Origin: Lentzea sp033794685
Lineage (GTDB): Bacteria > Actinomycetota > Actinomycetes > Mycobacteriales > Pseudonocardiaceae
Length of the DNA stretch: 64,000 nucleotides
Strand: one strand, 5' to 3'
Assembly (NCBI GenBank): GCA_033794685.1
Contig: JARAYZ010000008.1
Shown: positions 24,390 through 32,761 of the stretch, piece after piece
How positions within the stretch are numbered: position 1 is the stretch's first letter
Layout of the letters: every line of letters begins with the position of its first letter
The notes under the pieces: generated by a model
Databases searched by the model: none
The model's input: the letters and a program-made list of their open reading frames with translations, nothing else
What the model was told of the DNA's origin: nothing
Program-made: the position numbers and the translations under genes

Positions 24390-25778
24390 GTGACTTCGCC
24401 GGAACTGGAGTCGGCCCACAACGCCGATCTCGTCATCCTCGGCGGCGGTTCAGGTGGCTACGCCTGCGCGTTCCGCGCGGCTGAGCTGGGCCTGTCCGTC
24501 GTCCTGGTCGAGAAGGACAAGCTGGGCGGCACCTGCCTGCACCGCGGCTGCATCCCGACCAAGGCGCTGCTGCACGCGGCCGAGGTCGCGGACAACGCCC
24601 GCGAAGGCGACCAGTTCGGCGTGAAGTCCTCCCTCGAGGGCATCGACATCGCCGGCGTCAACTCGTACAAGGACGGCGTCGTCTCGCGGCTCTACAAGGG
24701 TCTGCAGGGACTGGCGAAGGCCAACAAGGTCACGTTCGTCGAGGGCGCGGGCACGTTCGTCGGCCCGAACACCGTCGAGGTGAACGGCCAGCGGTACACG
24801 GGAAAGAACGTGGTCCTCGCGACCGGTTCGTACGCCCGCAGCCTGCCCGGTCTGGAGATCGGCGGCCGGGTCGTCACCAGTGACCAGGCGCTCAACCTGG
24901 ACTTCATCCCCGAGAAGGTCGTCGTCCTCGGTGGCGGCGTCATCGGTGTGGAGTTCGCCAGCGTGTGGCGTTCGTTCGGCGCCGAGGTGACCATCGTCGA
25001 GGCCCTGCCCCGTCTGGTCCCGGCCGAGGACGAGTACGCGTCCAAGCAGCTGGAACGCGCTTTCCGCAAGCGCGGCATCAAGTTCAAGACCGGCGTGAAG
25101 TTCACCGGCGCCACCCAGTCGGACTCGGGCGTCTCGATCACGCTGGAGAACGGCGACGTCCTCGACGCCGACCTGCTGCTCGTCGCGGTCGGCCGCGGCC
25201 CGAACAGCGCCGGTCACGGCTACGAGGAGGCCGGCGTCAAGATCGACCGCGGCTTCGTCGTCACCGACGAGCGCCTGCGCACGAACCTGCCGAACGTGTA
25301 CGCCGTCGGCGACATCGTCCCCGGTCTGCAGCTCGCGCACCGCGGTTTCCAGCAGGGCATCTTCGTGGCCGAGGAGATCGCCGGCCAGAACCCGAAGGTG
25401 ATCGACGAGGCGGGCATCCCGCGCGTCACCTACTGCAAGCCCGAGGTCGCCTCCGTCGGTCTCACCGAGGCCGCCGCGAAGGAGAAGTACGGCTCCGCGG
25501 AGGTTTTCGTCTACGACCTCGCGGGTAACGGCAAGAGCCAGATCCTCAAGACCGCCGGTGGCGTGAAGCTCGTCAAGGCTCCCGACGGCCCGGTCGTCGG
25601 AATCACCATGGTCGGCGAGCGCGTCGGCGAGCTCATCGGTGAAGCACAGCTGATCTACAGCTGGGAGGCTTTCCCGGAGGACGTGGCTCCACTGATCCAC
25701 GCCCACCCGACCCAGACTGAAGCCCTTGGCGAGGCGTTCCTCGCCCTGGCCGGCAAGCCGCTGCACGTGCACGGCTGA
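24390..25778 (+). CDS. lpdA: Dihydrolipoyl dehydrogenase (E3)
   Basis: A 462-aa FAD disulfide oxidoreductase reoxidising lipoyl groups of 2-oxoacid dehydrogenase complexes. FAD site VILGGGSGGYACA, redox disulfide GGTCLHRGC (C49/C54), NAD site VVLGGGVIGVEFAS and the C-terminal dyad HAHPTQTEALGEA are intact. The GTG start has CGAGGAG upstream. It is followed after 51 nt by the E2 gene, its probable partner. Confidence 0.95.
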   Translation: MTSPELESAHNADLVILGGGSGGYACAFRAAELGLSVVLVEKDKLGGTCLHRGCIPTKALLHAAEVADNAREGDQFGVKSSLEGIDIAGVNSYKDGVVSRLYKGLQGLAKANKVTFVEGAGTFVGPNTVEVNGQRYTGKNVVLATGSYARSLPGLEIGGRVVTSDQALNLDFIPEKVVVLGGGVIGVEFASVWRSFGAEVTIVEALPRLVPAEDEYASKQLERAFRKRGIKFKTGVKFTGATQSDSGVSITLENGDVLDADLLLVAVGRGPNSAGHGYEEAGVKIDRGFVVTDERLRTNLPNVYAVGDIVPGLQLAHRGFQQGIFVAEEIAGQNPKVIDEAGIPRVTYCKPEVASVGLTEAAAKEKYGSAEVFVYDLAGNGKSQILKTAGGVKLVKAPDGPVVGITMVGERVGELIGEAQLIYSWEAFPEDVAPLIHAHPTQTEALGEAFLALAGKPLHVHG

Positions 25779-25829
25779 CCGATCCCCACACAAAGTCAGC
25801 CACACGAGAGCACGAGGAGTCAGCGAACA

Positions 25830-27560
25830 ATGGCCTTCTCCGTCCAGATGCCCGCACTCGGTGAGAGTGTCACCGAGGGCACGGTCACCCGGTGGTTGAA
25901 GCAGGAAGGCGACCGGGTGGAGGTGGACGAGCCGTTGCTCGAGGTGTCCACCGACAAGGTCGACACCGAGATCCCGTCCCCGGCGGCCGGCGTCCTGCAG
26001 AAGATCGTCGCGCAGGAGGACGACACCGTCGAGGTCGGCGGCGAGCTCGCGGTCATCGGTGACGGCGAGGCCGCTCCGTCCGCGCCCGCGCCCGCCCCGG
26101 CCCAGGAGTCCGCTCCCCAGGAGCAGGCGCAGCCCGCGCCGCAGCAGCCCGCCGAGGAGGCGCAGGAGGCCCCGGCCCCCGCGCAGTCCGGTGGTTCGGC
26201 CGAGGGCACCGACGTCACGATGCCCGCGCTCGGTGAGTCCGTCACCGAGGGCACCGTGACCCGCTGGCTCAAGCAGGTCGGCGACAGCGTCGAGGTCGAC
26301 GAGCCGCTGCTCGAGGTCTCGACCGACAAGGTCGACACCGAGATCCCGTCGCCGGTCGCGGGCACGCTGCTCGAGATCAGCGCAGGTGAGGACGAGACCG
26401 TCGAGGTCGGCGGCAAGCTCGCCGTCATCGGTTCGGGCAGCCCGGCTCCGGCCGCCGCTCCCGAGGCCAAGCCCGAGCCGAAGCAGGAAGCCCCGGCTCC
26501 CGCGCCGAAGCAGGAGGAGGCCCCGAAGCAGCAGGCGCCGGCTCCGCAGGCCGCTCCGGCCCCGCAGGCCGCTCCCGCTGCCGCCGCCCCCTCGGGCGAC
26601 GACGCGAACGGCACGCCGTACGTCACCCCGCTCGTGCGCAAGCTCGCGTCGGAGAACGGCATCGACCTGGGCTCGCTCAAGGGCACCGGCGTCGGTGGCC
26701 GCATCCGCAAGCAGGACGTGCTCGCCGCCGTCGAGGCCAAGAAGGCCCCGGCTCCGGCACCGGCCGCCCCTGCCGCATCGGCCGCCACCGCGCCCGCCGC
26801 TCGCACCGCCGCCCCGGCCGCGGTCGACAACTCGGGCAAGCGCGGCACCGTGCAGAAGCTCCCGCGCCTGCGTCAGATCGTCGCGCAGCGCACGCGTGAG
26901 TCGCTGCAGGGCTCGGCCCAGCTCACCCAGGTGTTCGAGGTCGACGTGACCAAGATCGCCCGGCTGCGCAACCAGGCCAAGAAGGCGTTCGAGGCTCGTG
27001 AGGGCGCGAAGCTCACGTTCCTGCCGTTCTTCGCCAAGGCCGCCATCGAGGCCCTCAAGGCCCACCCGGTGCTCAACGCGTCGATCGACGAGGAGCGCAA
27101 GGAGGTCACCTACCACGGTGCCGAGCACCTCGGTCTGGCGATCGACACGGAGCGCGGCCTGCTCAACGCCGTGATCCACAACGCCGGTGACCTGAACCTG
27201 TCGGGCATCGCCCACAAGATCGGTGACCTGGCGGCGCGCGCCCGCTCGAACAAGCTCACGCCGGACGAGCTGGCCGGTGGCACGTTCTCGCTGACCAACC
27301 TCGGCAGCAACGGCGCCCTCTTCGACACCCCGATCATCCAGCAGCCGCAGGTCGGCATCCTGGGCGTCGGCGTCGTGAAGAAGCGCGCGGTCGTCATGAC
27401 CGACGAGGACGGCAACGACACCATCGCGATCCGCTCGATGATGTACCTCGCGCTCACCTACGACCACCGCCTGGTCGACGGTGCCGACGCGGGCCGCTTC
27501 CTCACGACGGTCAAGAACCGTCTCGAGGAAGGCGCGTTCGAGGCCGACCTCGGTCTCTGA
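25830..27560 (+). CDS. sucB: Dihydrolipoamide acyltransferase (E2) with two lipoyl domains
   Basis: A 576-aa E2 component, named sucB/dlaT in actinobacteria, where one E2 serves pyruvate dehydrogenase and related reactions. There are two lipoyl domains (lysines K43 and K167, each in STDKVDTEIPSP), Ala/Pro-rich linkers, a peripheral-subunit binding domain (TPLVRKLASENGIDLGSLKGTG) and the catalytic domain with HRLVDG (H546, D550). The mycobacterial DlaT (Rv2215) stands in the same order before Rv2216 and lipB. Confidence 0.95.
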   Translation: MAFSVQMPALGESVTEGTVTRWLKQEGDRVEVDEPLLEVSTDKVDTEIPSPAAGVLQKIVAQEDDTVEVGGELAVIGDGEAAPSAPAPAPAQESAPQEQAQPAPQQPAEEAQEAPAPAQSGGSAEGTDVTMPALGESVTEGTVTRWLKQVGDSVEVDEPLLEVSTDKVDTEIPSPVAGTLLEISAGEDETVEVGGKLAVIGSGSPAPAAAPEAKPEPKQEAPAPAPKQEEAPKQQAPAPQAAPAPQAAPAAAAPSGDDANGTPYVTPLVRKLASENGIDLGSLKGTGVGGRIRKQDVLAAVEAKKAPAPAPAAPAASAATAPAARTAAPAAVDNSGKRGTVQKLPRLRQIVAQRTRESLQGSAQLTQVFEVDVTKIARLRNQAKKAFEAREGAKLTFLPFFAKAAIEALKAHPVLNASIDEERKEVTYHGAEHLGLAIDTERGLLNAVIHNAGDLNLSGIAHKIGDLAARARSNKLTPDELAGGTFSLTNLGSNGALFDTPIIQQPQVGILGVGVVKKRAVVMTDEDGNDTIAIRSMMYLALTYDHRLVDGADAGRFLTTVKNRLEEGAFEADLGL

Positions 27561-27577
27561 TCCCGCCTGAGCGGCAC

Positions 27578-27601
27578 TGATATCCGATATATCGGATGTC
27601 A
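27578..27601. repeat. Dispersed AT-rich palindrome, copy F (longest copy)
   Basis: A 24-bp palindrome: left half TGATATCCGATA followed by its reverse complement with one mismatch. It lies 17 nt after the sucB stop and before the terminator, and defines the family consensus. Confidence 0.85.
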
Positions 27602-27617
27602 ACCAGCAGTGTGACCT

Positions 27618-27649
27618 GAAGGCCACCCCGGTTTGCCGGGGTGGCCTTC
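27618..27649 (+). terminator. Terminator after sucB
   Basis: A perfect 14-bp stem (GAAGGCCACCCCGG and its complement) around TTTG. Confidence 0.85.
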
Positions 27650-27718
27650 GGCACATCCTGGGACCGATGTGCGACGTGTGGCTGTGCAGGCAATGACACA
27701 GTGGGGAACGATCTACGT

Positions 27719-28609
27719 ATGCGAGTCGTCATCGCGGGATCGTCAGGACTGATCGGCACGAGTCTGGTGGCGTCCATGCGCGCCGCGGGCCACGAGGTGC
27801 TGCGGCTGGTGCGCCGCAAAGCGGCGGCACCGGACGAACGAGGCTGGGACCCGTACGCCGGTCGCGTCGACGACGGGACGTTCGACGGCGTCGACGCCGT
27901 CATCAACCTCTGCGGCGCGGGCATCGGCGACAAGCGCTGGGACGACGCCCGCAAGCAGGTGCTGCACGACAGCCGGGTCGTACCGGCCGAGGTGCTGTCG
28001 GCGGCGTGCGTCGAGCACGGCGTGCCCACCCTCGTGAACTCGTCGGGTGCCCACTTCTACGGCGACACCGGCTCGCGTCTCGTGGACGAGGACGCGCCGG
28101 GCGGCCACACCTACATGTCGCGGCTGACCCAGGACTGGGAGGCCGCCACGTCCGTGGCGCAGGAGGGTGGCGTGCGGGTCGTGCTCATGCGCACCGCTGT
28201 CGTCATCTCTCCATCGGGTGGTGTGTTCGGCCGGTTGAGGCCGGTGTTCCAGTTCTTCCTGGGCGGCAAGCTCGGAACGGGCGAGCAGTTCTTCCCGTGG
28301 GTGTCGCTGGACGACATCGTGTCGGCGTACCGGTTCGTGGTCGAGCACGACGACGTCCGCGGGCCGGTGAACGTCGCGGGCCCGGCACCGGTGACGAACA
28401 CCGAGTTCACCAAGGCCGTCGGAGCGGCGCTGGGCCGGCCGACGCCGTGGACGGTGCCCGCGTTCGCGTTGAAGGCGCTGCTCGGCGGCGAGATGGCGCA
28501 GGAGCTGCTGCTCAGCGGTCCGGGCCTGACGCCGAAGGTGTTGGAGAGCCACGGGTTCCACTTCCTGCACCCCACGCTGCCGGCCGCACTGAACGCGGCG
28601 GTCGCATGA
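27719..28609 (+). CDS. TIGR01777-family NAD-dependent epimerase/dehydratase-like protein
   Basis: A 296-aa extended-SDR-fold protein with the N-terminal VVIAGSSGLIGTSLV nucleotide site, WDPYAG, the block VNSSGAHFYGDTG and a C-terminal DUF1731-like segment (FALKALLGGEMAQELLLSGPGLTPKVLE). The physiological reaction is not known. Rv2216 is the positional orthologue. Its stop overlaps the next ATG (ATGA). Confidence 0.9.
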   Translation: MRVVIAGSSGLIGTSLVASMRAAGHEVLRLVRRKAAAPDERGWDPYAGRVDDGTFDGVDAVINLCGAGIGDKRWDDARKQVLHDSRVVPAEVLSAACVEHGVPTLVNSSGAHFYGDTGSRLVDEDAPGGHTYMSRLTQDWEAATSVAQEGGVRVVLMRTAVVISPSGGVFGRLRPVFQFFLGGKLGTGEQFFPWVSLDDIVSAYRFVVEHDDVRGPVNVAGPAPVTNTEFTKAVGAALGRPTPWTVPAFALKALLGGEMAQELLLSGPGLTPKVLESHGFHFLHPTLPAALNAAVA

Positions 28610-29184
28610 CGCGAGCGGTGGCGGCGGTGCTGGTCGTCTCGTGGATCCTGGTGGGACTCCCCGAGATGACCGGACTCGACGTGTGGGTGCACGACGAGCT
28701 GCCGCGACCGGAGTGGCTGCGTGCGACGGCGTTCGTGGTGAGTTTGGTGCTCGGACCGACGATCGGCTGGGCGTTCGCGGCTGTGTTGTTCGTGCTCGCC
28801 TGGAAACGGCGCGACCCGCGGTTGTGGAAGGCCCTCGCGCTGCACGGTCTGTGCTGCGCGACGCTGCTGACGAGGTTCCTGTTCGACCGGGTCCGGCCCA
28901 TCGAGTACCACCTGCCGAGCTATCCGAGCGGGCACACGGTGGCGGTCGCGTCGGTCGGTTTCACCCTGGTCGTCCTGCTGAAACGGGGCGTGCTGTGGGC
29001 GGTGCTCGCGGTGCTCGTGGCGGGGTTCGCGAGGATCGTGCTGGAGATGCACTGGGTCACCGACGTCGTCGGCGCGGTGCTGGGTGTGACGGGCATCGGG
29101 ATTTTGGCGGCCATGGCTCTGGGGTTGGTAACGTCGGGTCGTGAACTCGTGCCGGACCTCGTCAGACCCCGTCGTCATCCGTGA
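28606..29184 (+). CDS. PAP2-family membrane phosphatase
   Basis: A 192-aa integral membrane phosphatase with about five helices. The PAP2 signature is visible as KX6RP-like FDRVRPIEYH, PSYPSGHTV (catalytic His) and RIVLEMHWVTDVVGAVL. It likely dephosphorylates a lipid phosphate. It overlaps the preceding gene by 4 nt and the lipB start by 44 nt. Confidence 0.88.
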   Translation: MTRAVAAVLVVSWILVGLPEMTGLDVWVHDELPRPEWLRATAFVVSLVLGPTIGWAFAAVLFVLAWKRRDPRLWKALALHGLCCATLLTRFLFDRVRPIEYHLPSYPSGHTVAVASVGFTLVVLLKRGVLWAVLAVLVAGFARIVLEMHWVTDVVGAVLGVTGIGILAAMALGLVTSGRELVPDLVRPRRHP

Positions 29185-29869
29185 GCTGGGGCTCATCGAC
29201 TACATGGCGGCGTGGGACCTCCAGAAGGAGATCGCGGAGGCACGCGCCGCCAGTGGCGGCCCCGACACCCTCCTGCTGCTCGAGCACCCGCCCGTCTACA
29301 CCTGCGGCAGGCGGACCCTCGAAGAGGAGCGCCCGCGCGGGGGCAGCACCCCGGTCATCGACGTCGACCGCGGCGGCAAGATCACCTGGCACGGTCCCGG
29401 CCAGCTGGTCGGGTACCCGATCGTCAAGCTCGCCGACCCGATCGACGTCGTGGAGTACGTGCGGCGGGTCGAGCAGGGCCTGATCGACGTCTGCGATCAG
29501 CTCGGCGTGCACACCGGCCGGATCGAGGGCCGCAGCGGCGTGTGGCTGCCCGCCGACGACCGCGGCCCGGAGCGCAAGGTCGCCGCCATCGGCATCCGCG
29601 TGCAGCGGGGCGTGACCATGCACGGCTTCGAGATCAACTGCAACGCGAGCCTCGACGCGTTCGGCGACATCATCCCGTGCGGGATCAAGGACGCGGGCGT
29701 CGCTTCTCTCTCGCACGAGCTGGGCCGCGACGTCACCGTCGCCGAGGTCCTGCCGCTCGCCCGTGACGCTGTGCTTGCGGCGCTCGACGGAACGCTCCCC
29801 CTGTCGGACCGCACTTTGACCCGCACTGGACCCGTCGCGCCGGGTATCACCTTCGCTAGCATTCCGTAG
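29141..29869 (+). CDS. lipB: Octanoyl-[ACP]:protein N-octanoyltransferase
   Basis: A 242-aa LipB that starts lipoate synthesis on E2 and related proteins, so it serves the sucB product encoded upstream. Motifs are EHPPVYTCGRR, GGKITWHGPGQLVGYP, the Lys region RKVAAIGIRVQRGVTMHGF and the catalytic Cys in IPCGIKDAGVASLS. It begins at a GTG; a TAACGT hexamer ends 6 nt upstream, suggesting a near-leaderless internal promoter. lipA does not follow here, unlike in mycobacteria. Confidence 0.95.
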   Translation: MNSCRTSSDPVVIRELGLIDYMAAWDLQKEIAEARAASGGPDTLLLLEHPPVYTCGRRTLEEERPRGGSTPVIDVDRGGKITWHGPGQLVGYPIVKLADPIDVVEYVRRVEQGLIDVCDQLGVHTGRIEGRSGVWLPADDRGPERKVAAIGIRVQRGVTMHGFEINCNASLDAFGDIIPCGIKDAGVASLSHELGRDVTVAEVLPLARDAVLAALDGTLPLSDRTLTRTGPVAPGITFASIP

Positions 29870-29911
29870 CCCTGCGGCGGGGAGTCGCGGGATTTCGGAG
29901 GAGGGTGCGTC

Positions 29912-30406
29912 GTGAGGTTGTCCCGACGCCAGTTGTTCACGGCTGCCGGAATCACGGCATTAGCGTCCACGGGGTTGTCAGCAGGTTCGGTGGCGGTGGC
30001 CGCGCCTGTCCGCACGTGGGCCGGTGAAGTGCAGGTCAGCGAGTGGGAGCAGTACCACCTCGGGCTCGACGGCGGAGCACACCAGAAGGCACTGAGCGCG
30101 CTGGGCATCGCCCATCGCGACGGCGTCCGCGCCGACGAGCAGTACCTGCTGGTGCCGGTCGAGTCCGTGCGACGGGCCGCGCTGGAGTTCGGTGACCACG
30201 CGGCCGCCGACGTGCTGCGGGCCCGGTTCGACCTCGACTCGCCGTCGATGCTCGGACGCGGGCTGAAGCTGCTGTTCGGGCAGGACGGGCTGGAGAAGCG
30301 CTACTTCGACGACCCGGGCCTGCAGTTGCGCTACATCGGATACAGGCGGCGCCTCGCCGACTACGTCATGCCAATGCCGGCCGCGGTCCGCAAAGCGCTC
30401 ACCTGA
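29912..30406 (+). CDS. Secreted hypothetical protein with Tat-like signal
   Basis: A 164-aa protein whose N-terminus (VRLSRRQLFTAAGITALASTG) resembles a twin-arginine signal peptide, followed by a signal-peptidase-like AVAAP site. The mature part is alpha-helical and charged, with no recognised domain. GGAGGAGGG precedes the GTG. The stop codon lies inside palindrome copy G. Confidence 0.75.
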   Translation: MRLSRRQLFTAAGITALASTGLSAGSVAVAAPVRTWAGEVQVSEWEQYHLGLDGGAHQKALSALGIAHRDGVRADEQYLLVPVESVRRAALEFGDHAAADVLRARFDLDSPSMLGRGLKLLFGQDGLEKRYFDDPGLQLRYIGYRRRLADYVMPMPAAVRKALT

Positions 30407-30422
30407 TATCCGATATATCAGA
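30404..30422. repeat. Dispersed AT-rich palindrome, copy G (at the cluster boundary)
   Basis: TGATATCCGATATATCAGA: complete left arm and core with a decayed right arm. Its first three bases are the stop codon of the secreted protein gene. This is the last copy; none is seen to the right. Confidence 0.8.
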
Positions 30423-30433
30423 GCTGCCACATT

Positions 30434-31363
30434 TCAGAGCTGAGGAGCGACGTCCGACGCGATCTCGGTGATGTGGTCGAGATCGGCCAGGTCCAGGACC
30501 TGCAGGTACACGCGCTGTACACCGGTCGCATCCCGCCAGGACGCGATGCGGTCGACGACCTCGGCGGGCGTACCGGCCAGGCCGTTCTCCTTCAACTCGC
30601 CGACCTCGCGGCCGATCGCGGCGGCACGGCGGGCGACGTCGGCGTCGGTGCGGCCGACACACGCGACGAGCGCGACCGAGCGGATGAGCTCCTTCGGGTC
30701 GCGGCCGATCTCCTCGCACGCGGCGTCGACGCGGGCGAACTGCTCGACGGCGGCGTCGATGCCGACGAACGGCAGGTTGAACTCGGTGGCGTAGGACGCG
30801 GCCAGCGCCGGGGTGCGGCGAGCACCCATGCCGCCGATCAGCAGCGGGACCCGCTCCTGCGCGGGCTTGGGCAGCGCGGGCGAGTCCGTCAGCGTGTAGT
30901 GCTTGCCCTCGAACGAGAAGGTGCCGCCGAGCGGGGTCTCCCACAGGCCGGTGATGATCGCGACCTGCTCCTCGTAGCGCTCGAAGCGCTCCCCCAGCGA
31001 CGGGAACGGCAGGCCGTACGCGGTGTGTTCGGCCTCGTACCAGCCCGCGCCGATGCCGAACTCCACGCGGCCGCCGGACATCTGGTCGACCTGGGCGACG
31101 CTGATGGCCAGCGGTCCGGGGTGGCGGAACGTCGCGGCGGTCATCAGCGTGCCCAGGCGGATCGTCGACGTGTCGCGGGCGAGGCCGGCGAACGTGATCC
31201 ACGGGTCGGTCGGGCCGGGCAGGCCGTCGGCCGAGCCCATGCTCAGGTAGTGGTCGGAGCGGAAGAAGGCGCCGTAGCCGGCGTCCTCGGCCGTCCTGGC
31301 CACGCGGAGCAGGTCGTCGTAGCTCGCCCCCTGCTGGGGCTCGGTGAAGATGCGAAGTTCCAC
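30434..31363 (-). CDS. LLM-class (F420-type) oxidoreductase
   Basis: A 309-aa luciferase-like monooxygenase fold protein of the F420-dependent group. Motifs are LRIFTEPQQGASYDDLLRVARTAEDAGYGAFFRSDHY, the mid-region GGRVEFGIGAGWYEAEHTAYGLPFP and PLLIGGMGARRTPALAA. It probably reduces or oxidises a small molecule with F420. The GTG start lies 11 nt after the CoA-transferase stop, so it is the last gene of the ABM-CoA transferase-LLM operon and likely belongs to the cluster. Confidence 0.88.
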   Translation of the reverse strand: MELRIFTEPQQGASYDDLLRVARTAEDAGYGAFFRSDHYLSMGSADGLPGPTDPWITFAGLARDTSTIRLGTLMTAATFRHPGPLAISVAQVDQMSGGRVEFGIGAGWYEAEHTAYGLPFPSLGERFERYEEQVAIITGLWETPLGGTFSFEGKHYTLTDSPALPKPAQERVPLLIGGMGARRTPALAASYATEFNLPFVGIDAAVEQFARVDAACEEIGRDPKELIRSVALVACVGRTDADVARRAAAIGREVGELKENGLAGTPAEVVDRIASWRDATGVQRVYLQVLDLADLDHITEIASDVAPQL

Positions 31364-31374
31364 GAAGACCAAAT

Positions 31375-32370
31375 CTAGTCGCTGGAAAAGCGCGGTGCAG
31401 GTACAGCCGCTCCCTCGGACGTGAACACTCCGCGCGCCACCAGGTGCGGGTGCGACACCGCCTCCTCCAGGCTCAGCACCGGTGTCACGCAGGCGTCGGA
31501 AGAAGCGAACACCTCCGACCACTCGTCCCGTGTCCGGGTCAGGAACGCCTCGGCGAAGGTCTTGCGCAGCAACGGCCACGAGTCGCGGTTCATCTGCGCG
31601 GGCAGGTCGTCGGCGGACAGTCCCAGACCCGCCAGCAGCAAGGCGTAGAACTGCGGCTCCAGCGACCCCACCGCGACGGAACGGCCGTCCGCGCACTCGT
31701 AGATCGAGTAGAACGGGCACCCGCCGTCGAGCAGGTTCGAGTCCGGCGAGTCCTCCCACACCGACTGCGCCTTCATCGACCAGATCATCTGCGCCAGTGA
31801 CGCCACCCCGTCGACGATCGCCGCGTCGACGACCTGGCCACGCCCGGTGCGCTGCCGTTCCCACAACGCCGCCAGCACGCCCAGCACCAGGTACAGCGAG
31901 CCGCCACCGAAGTCACCGACGAGGTTCAGCGGCGGCTTGCCGATCGCGTGCAGCACCCCGGTGACCGACAGGTAGTTGATGTCGTGCCCGGCGCGCTGGG
32001 CCAGCGGTCCGTCCTGGCCCCAGCCCGTCATCCGCGCGTAGATCAGGCCGGGGTTGACCGCCAGGCAGTCGGACGGTCCGAGCCCGAGCCGTTCCAGCAC
32101 TCCGGGGCGGAAGCCCTCGATCACCACGTCGGCCGACGAGATCAGCGACAGGACCGAAGCGCGTCCCTCGGCGGACTTGAGGTCCGCCGACACCGAACGC
32201 CTGCCGCGCAACAGGAAGTCGCGGGAGGCGTCCGGCACCACGGACAGCCCGCCGGACGGACGTTCGACGCGCACGACCTCCGCGCCGAGGTCCGCCAGCA
32301 GCATCGCGCCGTGCGGGCCGGGACCGATTCCGCCGAACTCGACGACCTTCAGTCCGTCCAGGGGAGACAT
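31375..32370 (-). CDS. CaiB/BaiF CoA-transferase family, alpha-methylacyl-CoA racemase-like
   Basis: A 331-aa family III CoA transferase. The block MTGWGQDGPLAQRAGHDINYLSVTG closely matches alpha-methylacyl-CoA racemases, including the catalytic His/Asp. It lacks the longer C-terminal part of true CoA transferases. In a polyketide cluster it could act on a branched acyl-CoA starter or on an acid intermediate; that is inference. Its ATG overlaps the ABM gene stop by 1 nt. Confidence 0.88.
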   Translation of the reverse strand: MSPLDGLKVVEFGGIGPGPHGAMLLADLGAEVVRVERPSGGLSVVPDASRDFLLRGRRSVSADLKSAEGRASVLSLISSADVVIEGFRPGVLERLGLGPSDCLAVNPGLIYARMTGWGQDGPLAQRAGHDINYLSVTGVLHAIGKPPLNLVGDFGGGSLYLVLGVLAALWERQRTGRGQVVDAAIVDGVASLAQMIWSMKAQSVWEDSPDSNLLDGGCPFYSIYECADGRSVAVGSLEPQFYALLLAGLGLSADDLPAQMNRDSWPLLRKTFAEAFLTRTRDEWSEVFASSDACVTPVLSLEEAVSHPHLVARGVFTSEGAAVPAPRFSSD

Positions 32371-32669
32371 CAGGATTCGGAGGCCACGAACGACAGGCGC
32401 GGGTTGAAGATCGCGCCCGTGGACTCGGCGAGGCCGCGCATCGCCTTGGCGTGGTTGCCGAAGTCCGGGTGGGCCAGGGCCGCGCGCAGGGCGTCGGCGC
32501 TCTCCCACAGCGCGATGTTGATGTACGACGCCGGGTCGTCGAGCTGACGCGACAGCGTGTACTGGATCAGGCCCGGCTGCTCGCGCAGGAACGCCGCGGT
32601 CTCGTCGAAGGCCTTCTCGAACTCCTCGGGGTCGCCGGTGAGCGTGAAGCGGTTCAGGAAGGTGATCAT
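32370..32669 (-). CDS. Antibiotic biosynthesis monooxygenase (ABM) domain protein
   Basis: A 99-aa dimeric alpha+beta-barrel protein (MITFLNRFTLTGDPEEFEKAFDETAAFLREQPG, then SYINIALWESADALRAALAHPDF). Members in type II PKS clusters oxidise an aromatic ring to a quinone without cofactor, or act as cyclases. GAGGAG precedes the ATG. It is the first gene of a leftward operon and divergent from the cyclase gene across a SARP-like box. Confidence 0.88.
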   Translation of the reverse strand: MITFLNRFTLTGDPEEFEKAFDETAAFLREQPGLIQYTLSRQLDDPASYINIALWESADALRAALAHPDFGNHAKAMRGLAESTGAIFNPRLSFVASES

Positions 32670-32705
32670 GCGAGAGCTCCTCTAAATGGTGTCTGGCCAA
32701 GGAAA

Positions 32706-32754
32706 ACTCTGCACACCGCGTCTTGAGACGTGCTCAAGGAACGCCCGCCAAGCT
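32706..32754. promoter_or_regulatory. Bidirectional SARP-type box and promoters, ABM/cyclase junction
   Basis: On the + strand the heptamers TTGAGAC (32723) and TCAAGGA (32734) are 11 bp apart, then 8 bp, then the -10 CAAGCT (32749-32754), then 7 nt to the cyclase ATG. On the minus strand TTGAGCA and TCAAGAC are 11 bp apart, then 8 bp, then -10 CAGAGT (32711-32706) for the ABM operon. This is the geometry known for SARP activators such as ActII-ORF4 and DnrI. Confidence 0.65.
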
Positions 32755-32761
32755 CGGCACC

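Noticed and set aside
24450..27656. A very long minus-strand open frame opposite the lpd and sucB genes
   Set aside because: It is antisense to two clearly identified genes and arises from their strong third-position G/C; its residues are low-complexity Arg/Leu/Gly/Asp with no motif.
30331..30344. CTACATCGGATACA as an eighth palindrome copy
   Set aside because: It resembles the right arm but has several mismatches and lies in coding sequence; I mention it only as a possible decayed copy.
11811..30422. The palindromes as transposon ends or a CRISPR array
   Set aside because: Spacing is irregular over 19 kb, there are no unique spacers of constant length, no transposase and no cas gene.
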